Assembly (NCBI RefSeq): GCF_000720635.1
Contig: NZ_JOCF01000058.1
Location: forward strand, 1-52,219
From: Streptomyces sp. NRRL WC-3742
Lineage (GTDB): Bacteria; Actinomycetota; Actinomycetes; Streptomycetales; Streptomycetaceae
DNA: 52,219 nucleotides
Direction of reading: 5' to 3'
Shown here: in pieces, positions 8,078-15,907 of the stretch
Layout: every line of letters starts with the position of its first letter
Position numbering within the stretch: the stretch's first letter is position 1
Made by a program: the position numbers and the translations under genes
The notes under the pieces: model-generated
Seen by the model: the letters and a program-made list of their open reading frames with translations, nothing else
What the model was told of the DNA's origin: nothing
The model's database searches: none

Positions 8078-9253
8078 ATGAACAGCGAACCCACCTTCGT
8101 CCGGGCCGACGACAGCCTGACCCAGGAGTACGACGAGATGGCCGCCCGCAGCTTCGGCCACACCATCGACGACATCACCCACCTGCACGGCCACGCCGAC
8201 GTCCGCGTCGCCCTCCGCGCCGGAAGGGTCATCGCCGGCGGACTGGGCCTGTTCGTCCCGCAGTACTTCGGCGGCGCCCCCGTCCCCAGCGCCCTCCTCG
8301 CCGCCGGCAGCGTCGCCCCCGAAGAGCGCGGCGAGCGCCTCGCCGCCCGCATGGTCCACGAACGCCTGCGCCCCCTGCGCGAACGGGGCGCCGTCATCTC
8401 CACCATCTCCACCCTCTCCAACGGCTACGCCCGGCACCTGGGCTGGCAGGCACCCGTCCCGGTACACGCCCACGCCGTACGCGCCGAGGACCTCAAACGC
8501 TCCTTCCACACCGGGGACTTCCACATCGAGCACGGCTACTCCCCGGACGCCCACGGCCTCCAGCAGGACCTCGCCCGCCGCTGGAACGGTCCCCTCCAGC
8601 GCCCCACGTGGTGGCAGGACTGGAAGACGACCGAGAACCGCCTGACCACCTACTACTTTCACCGCCCCGGTCTGCCGACCTCCGGATGGCTCTCCCTCAC
8701 CACCAGCCGACGAGACCACCACGGCACCGACCTCACCGTCCACGACTTCTGGGCGGAGGACCACAACTGCGCCGCCGCGATGCTCGCCTTCCTCGCCCGC
8801 CATCACAGCCGCACCGAGACCGTCCACTTCCGCCGTGGCGTCCTCCCACCGGCACCCCTGCTGCTGCACAACCTCCACCGCTACCGGGTCGCCACCCGAG
8901 CCTGGCACCCCTGGATGCTGCGTATCCTCGACCCCCGAGGCGCGGTACGCCTACGTGGGTGGCCCCACGGCCTGGACCTGGAGCTGCCCATCGAGATCGG
9001 GCAGGAAGCCCCCCGCACAACACCCCACCGCTTCCTGCTCCGCATCCGCGCCGGTGCTGGCGCCCTCACCCCCACCCGGGACGAAGGCCACGTGTCCCTC
9101 ACCACCGGCCAGTTCGCCGTTTGGTACGCCGGAGGCTGGCGAAGCCCGGAGGCCGCCCGCCTGTCCGGCGTCCGAGCCCGCTCGGACGCCTGCCTCTCCG
9201 CCTTCCTCCGAGCCACCATCCTGGAGGTCCCCTGGTTGCCCGACCACTTCTGA
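8078..9253 (+). CDS. Eis-like GNAT N-acetyltransferase
   Basis: 391 residues, the length of Eis-family enzymes (two GNAT folds and an SCP2-like C-terminal domain). Seen: the acetyl-CoA binding stretch VAPEERGERLAARMVHERL around residues 69-87, ISTLSNGYARHLGW typical of the first GNAT half, a DFWAEDHNCAAAMLAFL second-domain helix, and a C-terminal segment ending in LPDHF, where family members end in a carboxylate involved in catalysis. It starts 11 nt after the MaoC stop, so it closes the operon. It could acylate an amine product of this pathway or give self-resistance by acetylating it (inference). Confidence 0.8.
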   Translation: MNSEPTFVRADDSLTQEYDEMAARSFGHTIDDITHLHGHADVRVALRAGRVIAGGLGLFVPQYFGGAPVPSALLAAGSVAPEERGERLAARMVHERLRPLRERGAVISTISTLSNGYARHLGWQAPVPVHAHAVRAEDLKRSFHTGDFHIEHGYSPDAHGLQQDLARRWNGPLQRPTWWQDWKTTENRLTTYYFHRPGLPTSGWLSLTTSRRDHHGTDLTVHDFWAEDHNCAAAMLAFLARHHSRTETVHFRRGVLPPAPLLLHNLHRYRVATRAWHPWMLRILDPRGAVRLRGWPHGLDLELPIEIGQEAPRTTPHRFLLRIRAGAGALTPTRDEGHVSLTTGQFAVWYAGGWRSPEAARLSGVRARSDACLSAFLRATILEVPWLPDHF

Positions 9254-9369
9254 ACCGCGCCCCCGCCCCCGACGGCGCCGACTTCCGCCACCGAGCCGCC
9301 CCTGTACGGGCGTTTGGTGTCCGGGCATTCGTTCGTGGACAGAACCGGCTTCGGATTCGGCCACCTGGT

Positions 9370-9430
9370 TTGCCCGGCGGCCCGCGTCGGGTTAGCTGGG
9401 CGCAGGAACGGGCCGCAGGGGGCGGCCCGT
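9370..9430 (+). promoter_or_regulatory. Candidate promoter and leader hairpin upstream of the repeat-protein gene
   Basis: TTGCCC at 9370-9375 and TTAGCT at 9392-9397 are separated by 16 nt and could form a weak -35/-10 pair. Downstream, ACGGGCCGC (9408-9416) and GCGGCCCGT (9422-9430) form a perfect 9-bp hairpin with a 5-nt loop, ending 21 nt before the GGAGGGG ribosome site. It could be a leader structure or a terminator of the preceding operon; no T-run follows. Confidence 0.35.
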
Positions 9431-9465
9431 GCGTGCACCTTCGGGTGCTCTGGAGGGGATCGATG

Positions 9466-9804
9466 ATGGTGAGCAGCAAGGGGATCAGGCGCATCGTGGC
9501 CGTGGCGGCGATGGCGGGAGCAGCCTTCCTGGCGACCGGCACGGCGCACGCCAACGGGCCCCTGCCCGGCGTCGTGCCGCCCGCGCACGACGGCGGGCCG
9601 TACCCGACCGGCGTCGCCCCCGACGGCGGGCCGTTCCCCGGCGTCGTGCCGCCCGCGCACGACGGCGGGCCGCTCCCGACCAACGTCAGCCCCGAGGGCG
9701 GCCCGATCCCGAGCAGCGTCGCCCCCGAGGGTGGCCCCATGCCCGGTGTCGTGCCGCCCGCGCGGGACAGTCTGTCGGGGATCACCGGCCGCCTCGGAGG
9801 CTGA
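9466..9804 (+). CDS. Small secreted Pro/Gly-rich tandem-repeat protein
   Basis: 112 residues. Residues 1-29 are a signal peptide (KGIRRI, hydrophobic core VAVAAMAGAAFLA, cleavage after AHA). The mature part is almost wholly six repeats beginning GPxP at residues 31, 44, 55, 68, 79 and 90, with units of 13, 11, 13, 11 and 11 residues. Long units carry GVVPPAHDG; short ones read like PTGVAPDG. There is no Cys and no transmembrane segment after the signal. GGAGGGG lies 7 nt before the ATG at 9466 (ATG 9463 is too close). It lies between the aldolase-ACP operon and the SARP gene. Function not recognised; an exported structural or signalling peptide precursor is possible. Confidence 0.75.
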   Translation: MVSSKGIRRIVAVAAMAGAAFLATGTAHANGPLPGVVPPAHDGGPYPTGVAPDGGPFPGVVPPAHDGGPLPTNVSPEGGPIPSSVAPEGGPMPGVVPPARDSLSGITGRLGG

Positions 9805-9912
9805 GGGCGCGACGGCCCACCCGCGCGGCCACCGCCGGTCAGCATCCGTACTAGTGTCGTGATCACGCCGGGCGCGGCGCGGCAGGTGCTTCTCTACTGG
9901 GGGCTGAAGCGG

Positions 9913-12873
9913 ATGAGGATGACGTTCGGGCTGCTGGGCCCCTTGACGGTCGCCGCGGACTCCGTGCCGCAGGCGCTGCCGCGTGCGACCGTCCTGCGGG
10001 GGCTGCTGGGGGCGCTGCTGCTCGCCGAGGGGGAGCGGCTGCCGGTGGGGCGGCTGCTGGAGCTGGTGTGGGCGGGGCAGGCGGACCGGGTGGGCCGGGG
10101 GGCGGTGCACACGGGGATGTCGCGGCTGCGCGCCTGGCTGGGCCGGTTCGGGGACGAGACGGTGGCGCTCGAGTCCGACGCGCAGGGGTACCGGCTGCTG
10201 ACCGCGCCCGACGCCGTGGACCTCGCCCGCTTCCGCGCCCTCACCGCCGACGGGGACCTCGCCGAGGCGCTCGCCCTGCGCCGAGGCCGGGTGCTGGCCG
10301 GGCTGGAGCGGGTGCACCGGGAGGACCCGCTGGTGACGGCCGTGGAGGCCGCCGTACGCGCCGCCGCCCTGTCCCTCGCCGAAGCCTCCCTCGCCACCGG
10401 CGCACCCCGCACCGCGCTCCCCGCCGTGACGGCCCTCGCGGACGAGCACCCCTTCGACGAGCCCGTCCACGCCGCCCACCTGCGCCTCCTCGCCGCCGAC
10501 GGACGGGCCGCCGAAGCCCTGCGCCGCTTCCAGTCGCTGCGCCGGCGGCTCTCCGAGGAGCTGGGCATCGAGCCCGGCGAGCAGGTGCAGTCCGTCTTCC
10601 TCGCCCTCCTCGCCCAGGACCGCGCCGGCCTCCACACCAGCGCCGGACCGTCTCGCGTCCCCTCTCAACTCCCCGGCGACATCCCGGACTTCACCGGACG
10701 CGAGGAACAGGCGCACAGCATCCTGGACGCCCTGGCCGCCGGTCTCGTCCCTGTCGTCTCCGGCATGGGCGGCATCGGCAAGACCGCGCTCGCCGTCCAC
10801 ACCGCCCACCGCGCCGCCGCCCACTACCCCGACGGGCGCCTCTACGCGGACCTGCGCGGCGCCGACGCGTCCCCCGCCGACCCCGCCCGCGTCCTGGCCG
10901 CCTTCCTGCGCGCCCTCGGCGCCGATGCCCGGGAGATCCCCGAGTCCCTCGACGAACGCTCCGCGCTCTACCGCACCCTGCTCGCCGGCCGCCGCGTGCT
11001 CATCCTGCTCGACAACGCCGCCGACGAGCAGCAGCTCAGACCGCTCCTCCCCAGCACCTCGGCGCGGGGCGCCCAGGGCCCCGCCGTCCTCGTCACCAGC
11101 CGCTCCGCCCTCACCGCCCTGCCCGGCGCCCGGCTGGTCGACCTCGGCGAACTCGACTCCGCCCAGGCCCAGTCGCTGCTGCGCCGCATCCTCGGCGACG
11201 CCCGAGTCGCCGCCGAGCCGATGGCCGCCGCCCGGATCGCCGAGCTGTGCGGCGGCATGCCCCTGGCCGTCCGCATCGCCGGGGCCCGCCTGGCCGCCCG
11301 CCCGCGCTGGACCCTGGCCCGCCTGGCGGACCTGCTGGCCGACGAACGCCGCCGCCTCGACGAACTGGCCGCCGGGGACCTCGCCGTACGGGCCGGATTC
11401 GCCGTCGGCTACGCCCGCCTGCGGGAGCCCACCCGCCGTACGTTCCGGCTGCTGGGCCTGCTGGACGCCCCCGACTTCGCGCCCTGGGTGGCGGCGGCGG
11501 TCACCGACACGCCCCTGGAGGAGGCGCAGCGGCGCCTGGAGGAGCTGATCGACGCGCAGCTCCTCCAGGAGACCGGCACCGAGCCCCACCTGCGCTACCG
11601 CTTCCACGACCTCGTCCGCCTCTACGCCCGCGAGCACGCCCAGGCCACGGACGAGCCGGGTGCGCGCAGCGCCGCGCTCCAGCGGGCCTTCGGCGCCTGG
11701 CTCTGGCTGGCCGAACAGGCGTCCGACCAGGTGCCCGGGCCCTGTTTCGCCCCGCTCCACGGCGACGCGCCCCGCCACCGGCTGCCGTCCGCGCTCACCG
11801 CCGCCCTGCTGGACGACCCGACGGCCTGGTTCGACGCCGAGCAGCCCGCCCTGAACGCGAGTGCCCGCCAGGCGGCCGGGCTGCGCCTGGCCTCGGTGGC
11901 CTGGGACCTGGCCGCCTGCCAGGAGAAGTACTGCGACGTGCGGGGCCTGTACGACGACTGGTACAGCACGCACCTCGCCGTCCTGAACGCCTGCCGGGCG
12001 GCCGGGGACGTCCTGGGCGAGGCCGTGCTCACCCGGGGCCTCCTCGAGGTGACCACCTGGACGACCCCGGGCGACGGCAGCCAGACGATGGTGGCCCTGC
12101 ACGGCCGCGCCGAGGAGCTGCTGACCCTGTTCGAGCGGGTGGGCGAGCCGCGCGGAAGCGCCGACGCCCTCGTCCTGGCCGCCTGGAGCCTGGTGGCCCA
12201 GGGGCGCGAGCAGGAGGCCCTGGACGCCGCCCACCGCGCCCTGGAGCTGGGTGCTCTCCACGACCACCCCGGCGGCCAGGCCAAGGCCCACCAGATCATC
12301 GCCGTCGCCTACGGCGAGAGCGACCTCGACCGCACCATCGAGCACCTCACCGAGGCCCTGCGCCTGGCCCGTATGATCGGCAACACCCGCTTCGAGGCGA
12401 CCGCCATCCAGTTCCTCGGCGCCGCCCACGGCCGCAACGGCCAGGTCGAGCACGGCTGCGAGCTGCTCACCCGCTCCCTCGCCATGGCCCGCTCCCTCCA
12501 GGACCGCTACGTGGAGGCGTTCTCCCTGCTCTACCTCGCCACCTTCCAGGCGGCCACCGGCGACCCCCGGGCCCGGGAGACGGCCGAGGCGGCCCTGACC
12601 ATCGCCCGCCGCTTCGCCATGGGCCACCACCTCGCCCACGCCCTCGGCGTCCTCGGCGAACTGGACCTCGCCGACGGCGACCACGCCTCGGCCATCGCCC
12701 GCCTCGAGGAGTCCGTCCTCGTCTGGCGGGCCCGAGGCTGGCGCTCCTTCCTCGCGGACGCCCTGCGCACCCTCGCCCGCGCCTACCGGTCCGCTGGCCT
12801 GCCCAAGTCCGCCGCCCGCGCCCTCGACGAGGCCCGGGAACTCGGCGACACCCTCCCGGCCACCGATCGGTAA
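9913..12873 (+). CDS. AfsR/SARP-family regulator with NB-ARC and TPR domains
   Basis: About 986 residues. The N-terminal OmpR-type winged helix begins TFGLLGPLTV and a BTAD domain follows (EALRRFQSLRRRLSEELGIEPG near residue 220). An NB-ARC ATPase comes next, with Walker A GMGGIGKTALA around residue 290, ILLDNA as Walker B, and GGMPLAV. The C-terminal 400 residues are TPR-like helices. The start is ATG 9913 or 9919, because SARPs usually open with a strand like MxFGLLGPL; an upstream in-frame GTG at 9859 would add 18 atypical residues. Such proteins activate antibiotic clusters by binding direct repeats near -35. The nearest candidate targets are the 2943-9253 operon and the repeat-protein gene. 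Confidence 0.9.
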   Translation: MRMTFGLLGPLTVAADSVPQALPRATVLRGLLGALLLAEGERLPVGRLLELVWAGQADRVGRGAVHTGMSRLRAWLGRFGDETVALESDAQGYRLLTAPDAVDLARFRALTADGDLAEALALRRGRVLAGLERVHREDPLVTAVEAAVRAAALSLAEASLATGAPRTALPAVTALADEHPFDEPVHAAHLRLLAADGRAAEALRRFQSLRRRLSEELGIEPGEQVQSVFLALLAQDRAGLHTSAGPSRVPSQLPGDIPDFTGREEQAHSILDALAAGLVPVVSGMGGIGKTALAVHTAHRAAAHYPDGRLYADLRGADASPADPARVLAAFLRALGADAREIPESLDERSALYRTLLAGRRVLILLDNAADEQQLRPLLPSTSARGAQGPAVLVTSRSALTALPGARLVDLGELDSAQAQSLLRRILGDARVAAEPMAAARIAELCGGMPLAVRIAGARLAARPRWTLARLADLLADERRRLDELAAGDLAVRAGFAVGYARLREPTRRTFRLLGLLDAPDFAPWVAAAVTDTPLEEAQRRLEELIDAQLLQETGTEPHLRYRFHDLVRLYAREHAQATDEPGARSAALQRAFGAWLWLAEQASDQVPGPCFAPLHGDAPRHRLPSALTAALLDDPTAWFDAEQPALNASARQAAGLRLASVAWDLAACQEKYCDVRGLYDDWYSTHLAVLNACRAAGDVLGEAVLTRGLLEVTTWTTPGDGSQTMVALHGRAEELLTLFERVGEPRGSADALVLAAWSLVAQGREQEALDAAHRALELGALHDHPGGQAKAHQIIAVAYGESDLDRTIEHLTEALRLARMIGNTRFEATAIQFLGAAHGRNGQVEHGCELLTRSLAMARSLQDRYVEAFSLLYLATFQAATGDPRARETAEAALTIARRFAMGHHLAHALGVLGELDLADGDHASAIARLEESVLVWRARGWRSFLADALRTLARAYRSAGLPKSAARALDEARELGDTLPATDR

Positions 12874-12885
12874 GCAATCGGTAAG
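12866..12885 (+). repeat. Direct repeat ATCGGTAAG x2, period 11 bp
   Basis: ATCGGTAAG occurs at 12866-12874 and 12877-12885, exactly 11 bp apart; the first copy contains the SARP stop codon TAA. SARP operators are commonly short direct repeats at 11-bp period, but no plus-strand gene follows closely, so this may be chance. Confidence 0.4.
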
Positions 12886-13051
12886 ACTTCCCGGCCTACG
12901 GTCGAAAAGCCACACGGCACAGGCGCCTCCACGACGCGCCGTCCGTCGGGGCGCGCCCGTGGACCCGACCACTCACCGCCGCCCCCGAGGCACCCGGTCG
13001 GGTCCGCACAGGGGACGGACCCGGCCGGACCCGTTCACCGGCTCCTCAGGC

Positions 13052-13134
13052 GTGGAACTACATCCGTAGTGCCACTACGGATGTAGTTCCACTGCATCCG
13101 ACTACATCTGTAGTGGCACTACTGGAGTAGTGCC
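13052..13134. repeat. Array of four ACTAC-N4-GTAGT dyads with a 19-bp perfect stem
   Basis: Four 14-bp dyads: ACTACATCCGTAGT (13057-13070), ACTACGGATGTAGT (13074-13087), ACTACATCTGTAGT (13101-13114) and ACTACTGGAGTAGT (13118-13131). They form two pairs, each with start spacing 17 bp; the pairs are offset by 44 bp. The first pair is also a perfect inverted repeat with 19-bp arms (13052-13070 and 13074-13092) around GCC. A further 8-bp inverted repeat GGCACTAC/GTAGTGCC lies at 13115-13134. The site is between two convergent gene ends, so it may be a bidirectional terminator, but the four-fold dyad suggests a cooperative protein-binding site. Confidence 0.8.
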
Positions 13135-13143
13135 GGGCCGCCG

Positions 13144-13545
13144 TCAGCCCCGCCCGAGGACCCGTTCGACGGCGATCTCGATGACCACCCGGTCCGGGTT
13201 CTCCCGGGGCGTGCGGTAGCGCTCGGCGTAGCGGCGCTCCGCGTCGGCGACCTGCTCGGGCTCGTCGCGGACGACGGCCACGCCCTCGAGGGTGGACCAG
13301 CGCGCCCGGTCCACCTGGCAGAGCGCGACGCGCTGCCCCTTCTCCCCCGCCGCCACAACGTTGCGCGCCTTGCGGCTCGTACGGCTGGTGATCACCCGGG
13401 CCGTCCCGGTCTTCGGGTCGAAGGTGACCCCGACCGGCACCACGTGCGGCGAACCGTCCGGGCGGGCGGTGGTCAGGGTGGCGATGTGCCGCTCGCTCCA
13501 GAAGGCGAGCAGGGCGTCGTCGAGGTCGCGCGGATCGTGGGCCAT
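13144..13545 (-). CDS. PPOX-class F420/FMN-dependent enzyme (Rv1155-like)
   Basis: 133 residues, the size of the small split-beta-barrel oxidoreductase/flavin-binding proteins. Seen: IATLTTARPDGSPHVVPVGVTFD at residues 21-43 (the strand that lines the flavin or F420 pocket), VITSRTSRKARNV with basic residues near the phosphate site, and RWSTLEGVAVVRDEPE. The family uses F420 or FMN to reduce diverse small molecules. The start ATG at 13545 is followed directly by MAHDPRDLDD. The stop lies 10 bp from the dyad array, and its start is 56 bp from the MBL-fold gene upstream on the same strand, so it may be the last gene of that transcript. Confidence 0.85.
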   Translation of the reverse strand: MAHDPRDLDDALLAFWSERHIATLTTARPDGSPHVVPVGVTFDPKTGTARVITSRTSRKARNVVAAGEKGQRVALCQVDRARWSTLEGVAVVRDEPEQVADAERRYAERYRTPRENPDRVVIEIAVERVLGRG

Positions 13546-13601
13546 GATCGCGATCGTACGGCCCCGGGAGAGGAGTCCGGTCACCCGGGGCCGCGGGAAG
13601 A

Positions 13602-14231
13602 TCAGTGCCCGCGCGCGATCCACTCCGGCAAAGCCGGGGCCTCGGCGCCGATGGTGGTCGGGTCGCCGTGGCCGGTGCGCACCACGGTCTCCGCCGGGAG
13701 CGACAGCAGCCGCTCGCGGATGGACTCGACGATCGTCGGGAAGTGCGAGAACGACCGCCCGGTGGCGCCCGGGCCGCCCTGGAAGAGGGTGTCGCCGGTG
13801 AAGACGGTGCCCAGGCCCGGGGCGTACAGGCAGACCGCGCCGGGGGCGTGGCCCGGGGTGTGCAGCACGGTCAGTTCCGTCCCCGCCACCTCGATGACCT
13901 GCCCGTCGGAGAGTTCGCCGTCCGGCAGCCGCTCGGGGTGGGTGAGCTTCCACAGCGGCAGGTCGTCGGGGTGCAGCAGGATCGGCGCGCCGGTGCGCTC
14001 GGCGAGGGCCGGGGCGGCGTCGATGTGGTCGTTGTGGGCGTGGGTGGAGACGATCGCCAGCAGCCTCCGGCCGCCGAGCGCCGCCTCGATGGCCCCGGCG
14101 TCGTGCGCGGCGTCGATGACCACCGCCTCGGCGTCGTCGCCGACGATCCAGACGTTGTTCTCCACCTCCCAGCTGCCGCCGTCGAGGTCGAAGGTGCCGG
14201 AGGTGACGAGCCGGTCGATTCGAGCGGTCAT
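13602..14231 (-). CDS. MBL-fold metallohydrolase, partner of the mycothiol-dependent formaldehyde dehydrogenase
   Basis: 209 residues. It has the metallo-beta-lactamase signature THAHNDH near residues 63-69, then HTPGHAPGAV, TGDTLF and a late GHG motif, giving a complete glyoxalase-II-like metal site. ATG at 14231 overlaps the stop of the dehydrogenase (ATGA), so the two are coupled. In actinobacteria this pairing is recurrent: the dehydrogenase makes S-formylmycothiol and the MBL hydrolase is thought to release formate and mycothiol. The partner role is inferred from that context; the protein alone would only be called an MBL hydrolase. Confidence 0.85.
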   Translation of the reverse strand: MTARIDRLVTSGTFDLDGGSWEVENNVWIVGDDAEAVVIDAAHDAGAIEAALGGRRLLAIVSTHAHNDHIDAAPALAERTGAPILLHPDDLPLWKLTHPERLPDGELSDGQVIEVAGTELTVLHTPGHAPGAVCLYAPGLGTVFTGDTLFQGGPGATGRSFSHFPTIVESIRERLLSLPAETVVRTGHGDPTTIGAEAPALPEWIARGH

Positions 14232-15316
14232 CAGAACACCACCACCGAGCGCAGCACGTCGCCCTCGTGCATCCGCGCGAACGCCTGCTCCACGCCGTCG
14301 AGTTCGATGGTCTCGGTGACGAACGCGCCCAGGTCCAGGCGGCCCTGGAGGTAGAGGTCGATCAGCATCGGGAAGTCCCGCGAGGGCAGGCAGTCCCCGT
14401 ACCAGGAGGACTTGAGCGCGCCGCCGCGGCCGAACACGTCGAGCAGCGGCAGTTCCAGCGTCATCTCCGGGGTCGGCACGCCGACCAGGACGACGGTGCC
14501 GGCGAGGTCGCGGGCGTAGAACGCCTGCTTGTACGTCTCCGGGCGGCCGACCGCCTCGACGACGACGTCCGCGCCGTTGCCGCCGGTCAGCTCGCGGATC
14601 GCCTCGACCGGGTCGGTGGTGCGGGAGTTGACGGTGTGGGTGGCGCCCAGGGCGAGGGCCTTCTCCAGCTTGCGGTCGTCGATGTCGACGGCGATGATCC
14701 TCGCCGCGCCCGCCAGCCGGGAGCCCATCACGGCCGCGCCGCCGACGCCGCCGCAGCCGATGACGGCCACCGAGTCGCCCCGGCCCACGCCGCCGGTGTT
14801 GATCGCGGCGCCGAGGCCCGCCATCACCCCGCAGCCCAGCAGGCCCGCGACGGCCGGTTCGGCCTGCGGGTCGACCTTGGTGCACTGCCCGGCGGCGACG
14901 AGGGTCTTCTCCGCGAACGCGCCGATCCCCAGCGCCGGGGACAGCTCGGTGCCGTCCAGCAGCGTCATCCGCTGCTTGGCGTTGTGGGTGTTGAAGCAGT
15001 ACTGCGCGCGCCCGCGCCGACAGGCGCGACACTGGCCGCAGACCGCACGCCAGTTGAGGATCACGAAGTCGCCGGGCGCGACCTCGGTGACGCCCTCGCC
15101 GACCGTCTCGACGATGCCCGCGGCCTCGTGGCCGAGCAGGAACGGGAACTCGTCGTTGATGCCGCCCTCGCGGTAGTGGAGGTCGGTGTGACAGACCCCG
15201 CAGGCTTGGATACGGACCACCGCCTCGCCCGGGCCTGGGTCGGGCACCACGATCGTGGTGACCTCCACGGGCGCGCCCTTGGCGCGCGCGATGACTGCCT
15301 TGACCTGCTGGGCCAT
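14231..15316 (-). CDS. mscR: S-(hydroxymethyl)mycothiol dehydrogenase (zinc-dependent ADH)
   Basis: 361 residues. Catalytic zinc ligands are seen in [10 protein letters not shown] and the GHEAAGIVE segment; the structural-zinc lobe is [15 protein letters not shown]. The NAD-binding [12 protein letters not shown] follows, with an acidic residue at the end of the second strand (AVDIDDRK) favouring NAD. It detoxifies formaldehyde bound to mycothiol, the actinobacterial thiol. The ATG at 15316 has GGAGGTG 8 nt upstream; the longer in-frame start at 15352 lacks a site. First gene of a two- or three-gene minus-strand unit with the MBL hydrolase. The symbol rests on overall similarity and the MBL neighbour. 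Confidence 0.85.
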   Translation of the reverse strand: MAQQVKAVIARAKGAPVEVTTIVVPDPGPGEAVVRIQACGVCHTDLHYREGGINDEFPFLLGHEAAGIVETVGEGVTEVAPGDFVILNWRAVCGQCRACRRGRAQYCFNTHNAKQRMTLLDGTELSPALGIGAFAEKTLVAAGQCTKVDPQAEPAVAGLLGCGVMAGLGAAINTGGVGRGDSVAVIGCGGVGGAAVMGSRLAGAARIIAVDIDDRKLEKALALGATHTVNSRTTDPVEAIRELTGGNGADVVVEAVGRPETYKQAFYARDLAGTVVLVGVPTPEMTLELPLLDVFGRGGALKSSWYGDCLPSRDFPMLIDLYLQGRLDLGAFVTETIELDGVEQAFARMHEGDVLRSVVVF

Positions 15317-15907
15317 CCGTTCCCACCTCCGTCCACCGGGGCGCCGTCGCACCCGGCTCGACCTGCTGTGTTCCCTGCCGCGGCCCGCCGGTCCGACCCG
15401 CCGTCACCGCCGCCCCCGCAGCCTAGCGCCCGGCCGTGGAGCCGGGGCCGAGGCAGGTGGCCGCCCCTCAGCAGGCGCGAGAGCGACGTGCGTCGGCGCG
15501 GGCCCGCCACGAGGGGCGCACGGGAGGCACCGGGCGCCCGCCGCAGTGCCCCGAAGCGCCCGGATTCCATCGCCGTTGGCTGGAAGTGCCGCAGACGGAC
15601 ACCTCACCGTCCACGTACGGTCGTAGCGGAGGCGGACGGCCGGACCACGCTCGGCGCACCCGCCCCACGCGACGGCGCGCCACCGCGCACCGCCCGTGCC
15701 CGGGGCGTACCGACCGTACGCGCCCGTACGTCTCGCGCCACCGCTTCACGCCACGCACCCCCCTCGACCACCCCCCTCGACCGCGCACCCCATCCCACCC
15801 AGCCGCGTGCTCCACCCGGCCCGCACCACCGCCAGCCGCACGCACCATCCCGGTTCCCCCCGTCGAGCCGCAGCCCGCGGCTCACCGCCCTGGAGTCTGG
15901 AGTTCGG
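15317..15907. other. Non-coding interval between mscR and the P450 gene
   Basis: About 590 bp with open frames on both strands, but their translations are Arg/Pro/Ala-rich with no recognisable motif, so I call no gene. It must contain the divergent promoters of mscR and the P450. A 10-bp inverted repeat, CGTACGGTCG at 15614-15623 and CGACCGTACG at 15711-15720, is the only structure noticed; it may be an operator pair or chance. Confidence 0.6.

Noticed and set aside
8881..12972. Long minus-strand open frame opposite the SARP gene
   Set aside because: No domain; the plus-strand SARP has clear domains and motifs.
13052..13092. Insertion-sequence terminal repeat
   Set aside because: No transposase gene or target duplication nearby.
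15317..15907. Possible small genes between mscR and the P450
   Set aside because: No start with a ribosome site and no recognisable motifs; the interval is treated as regulatory DNA.
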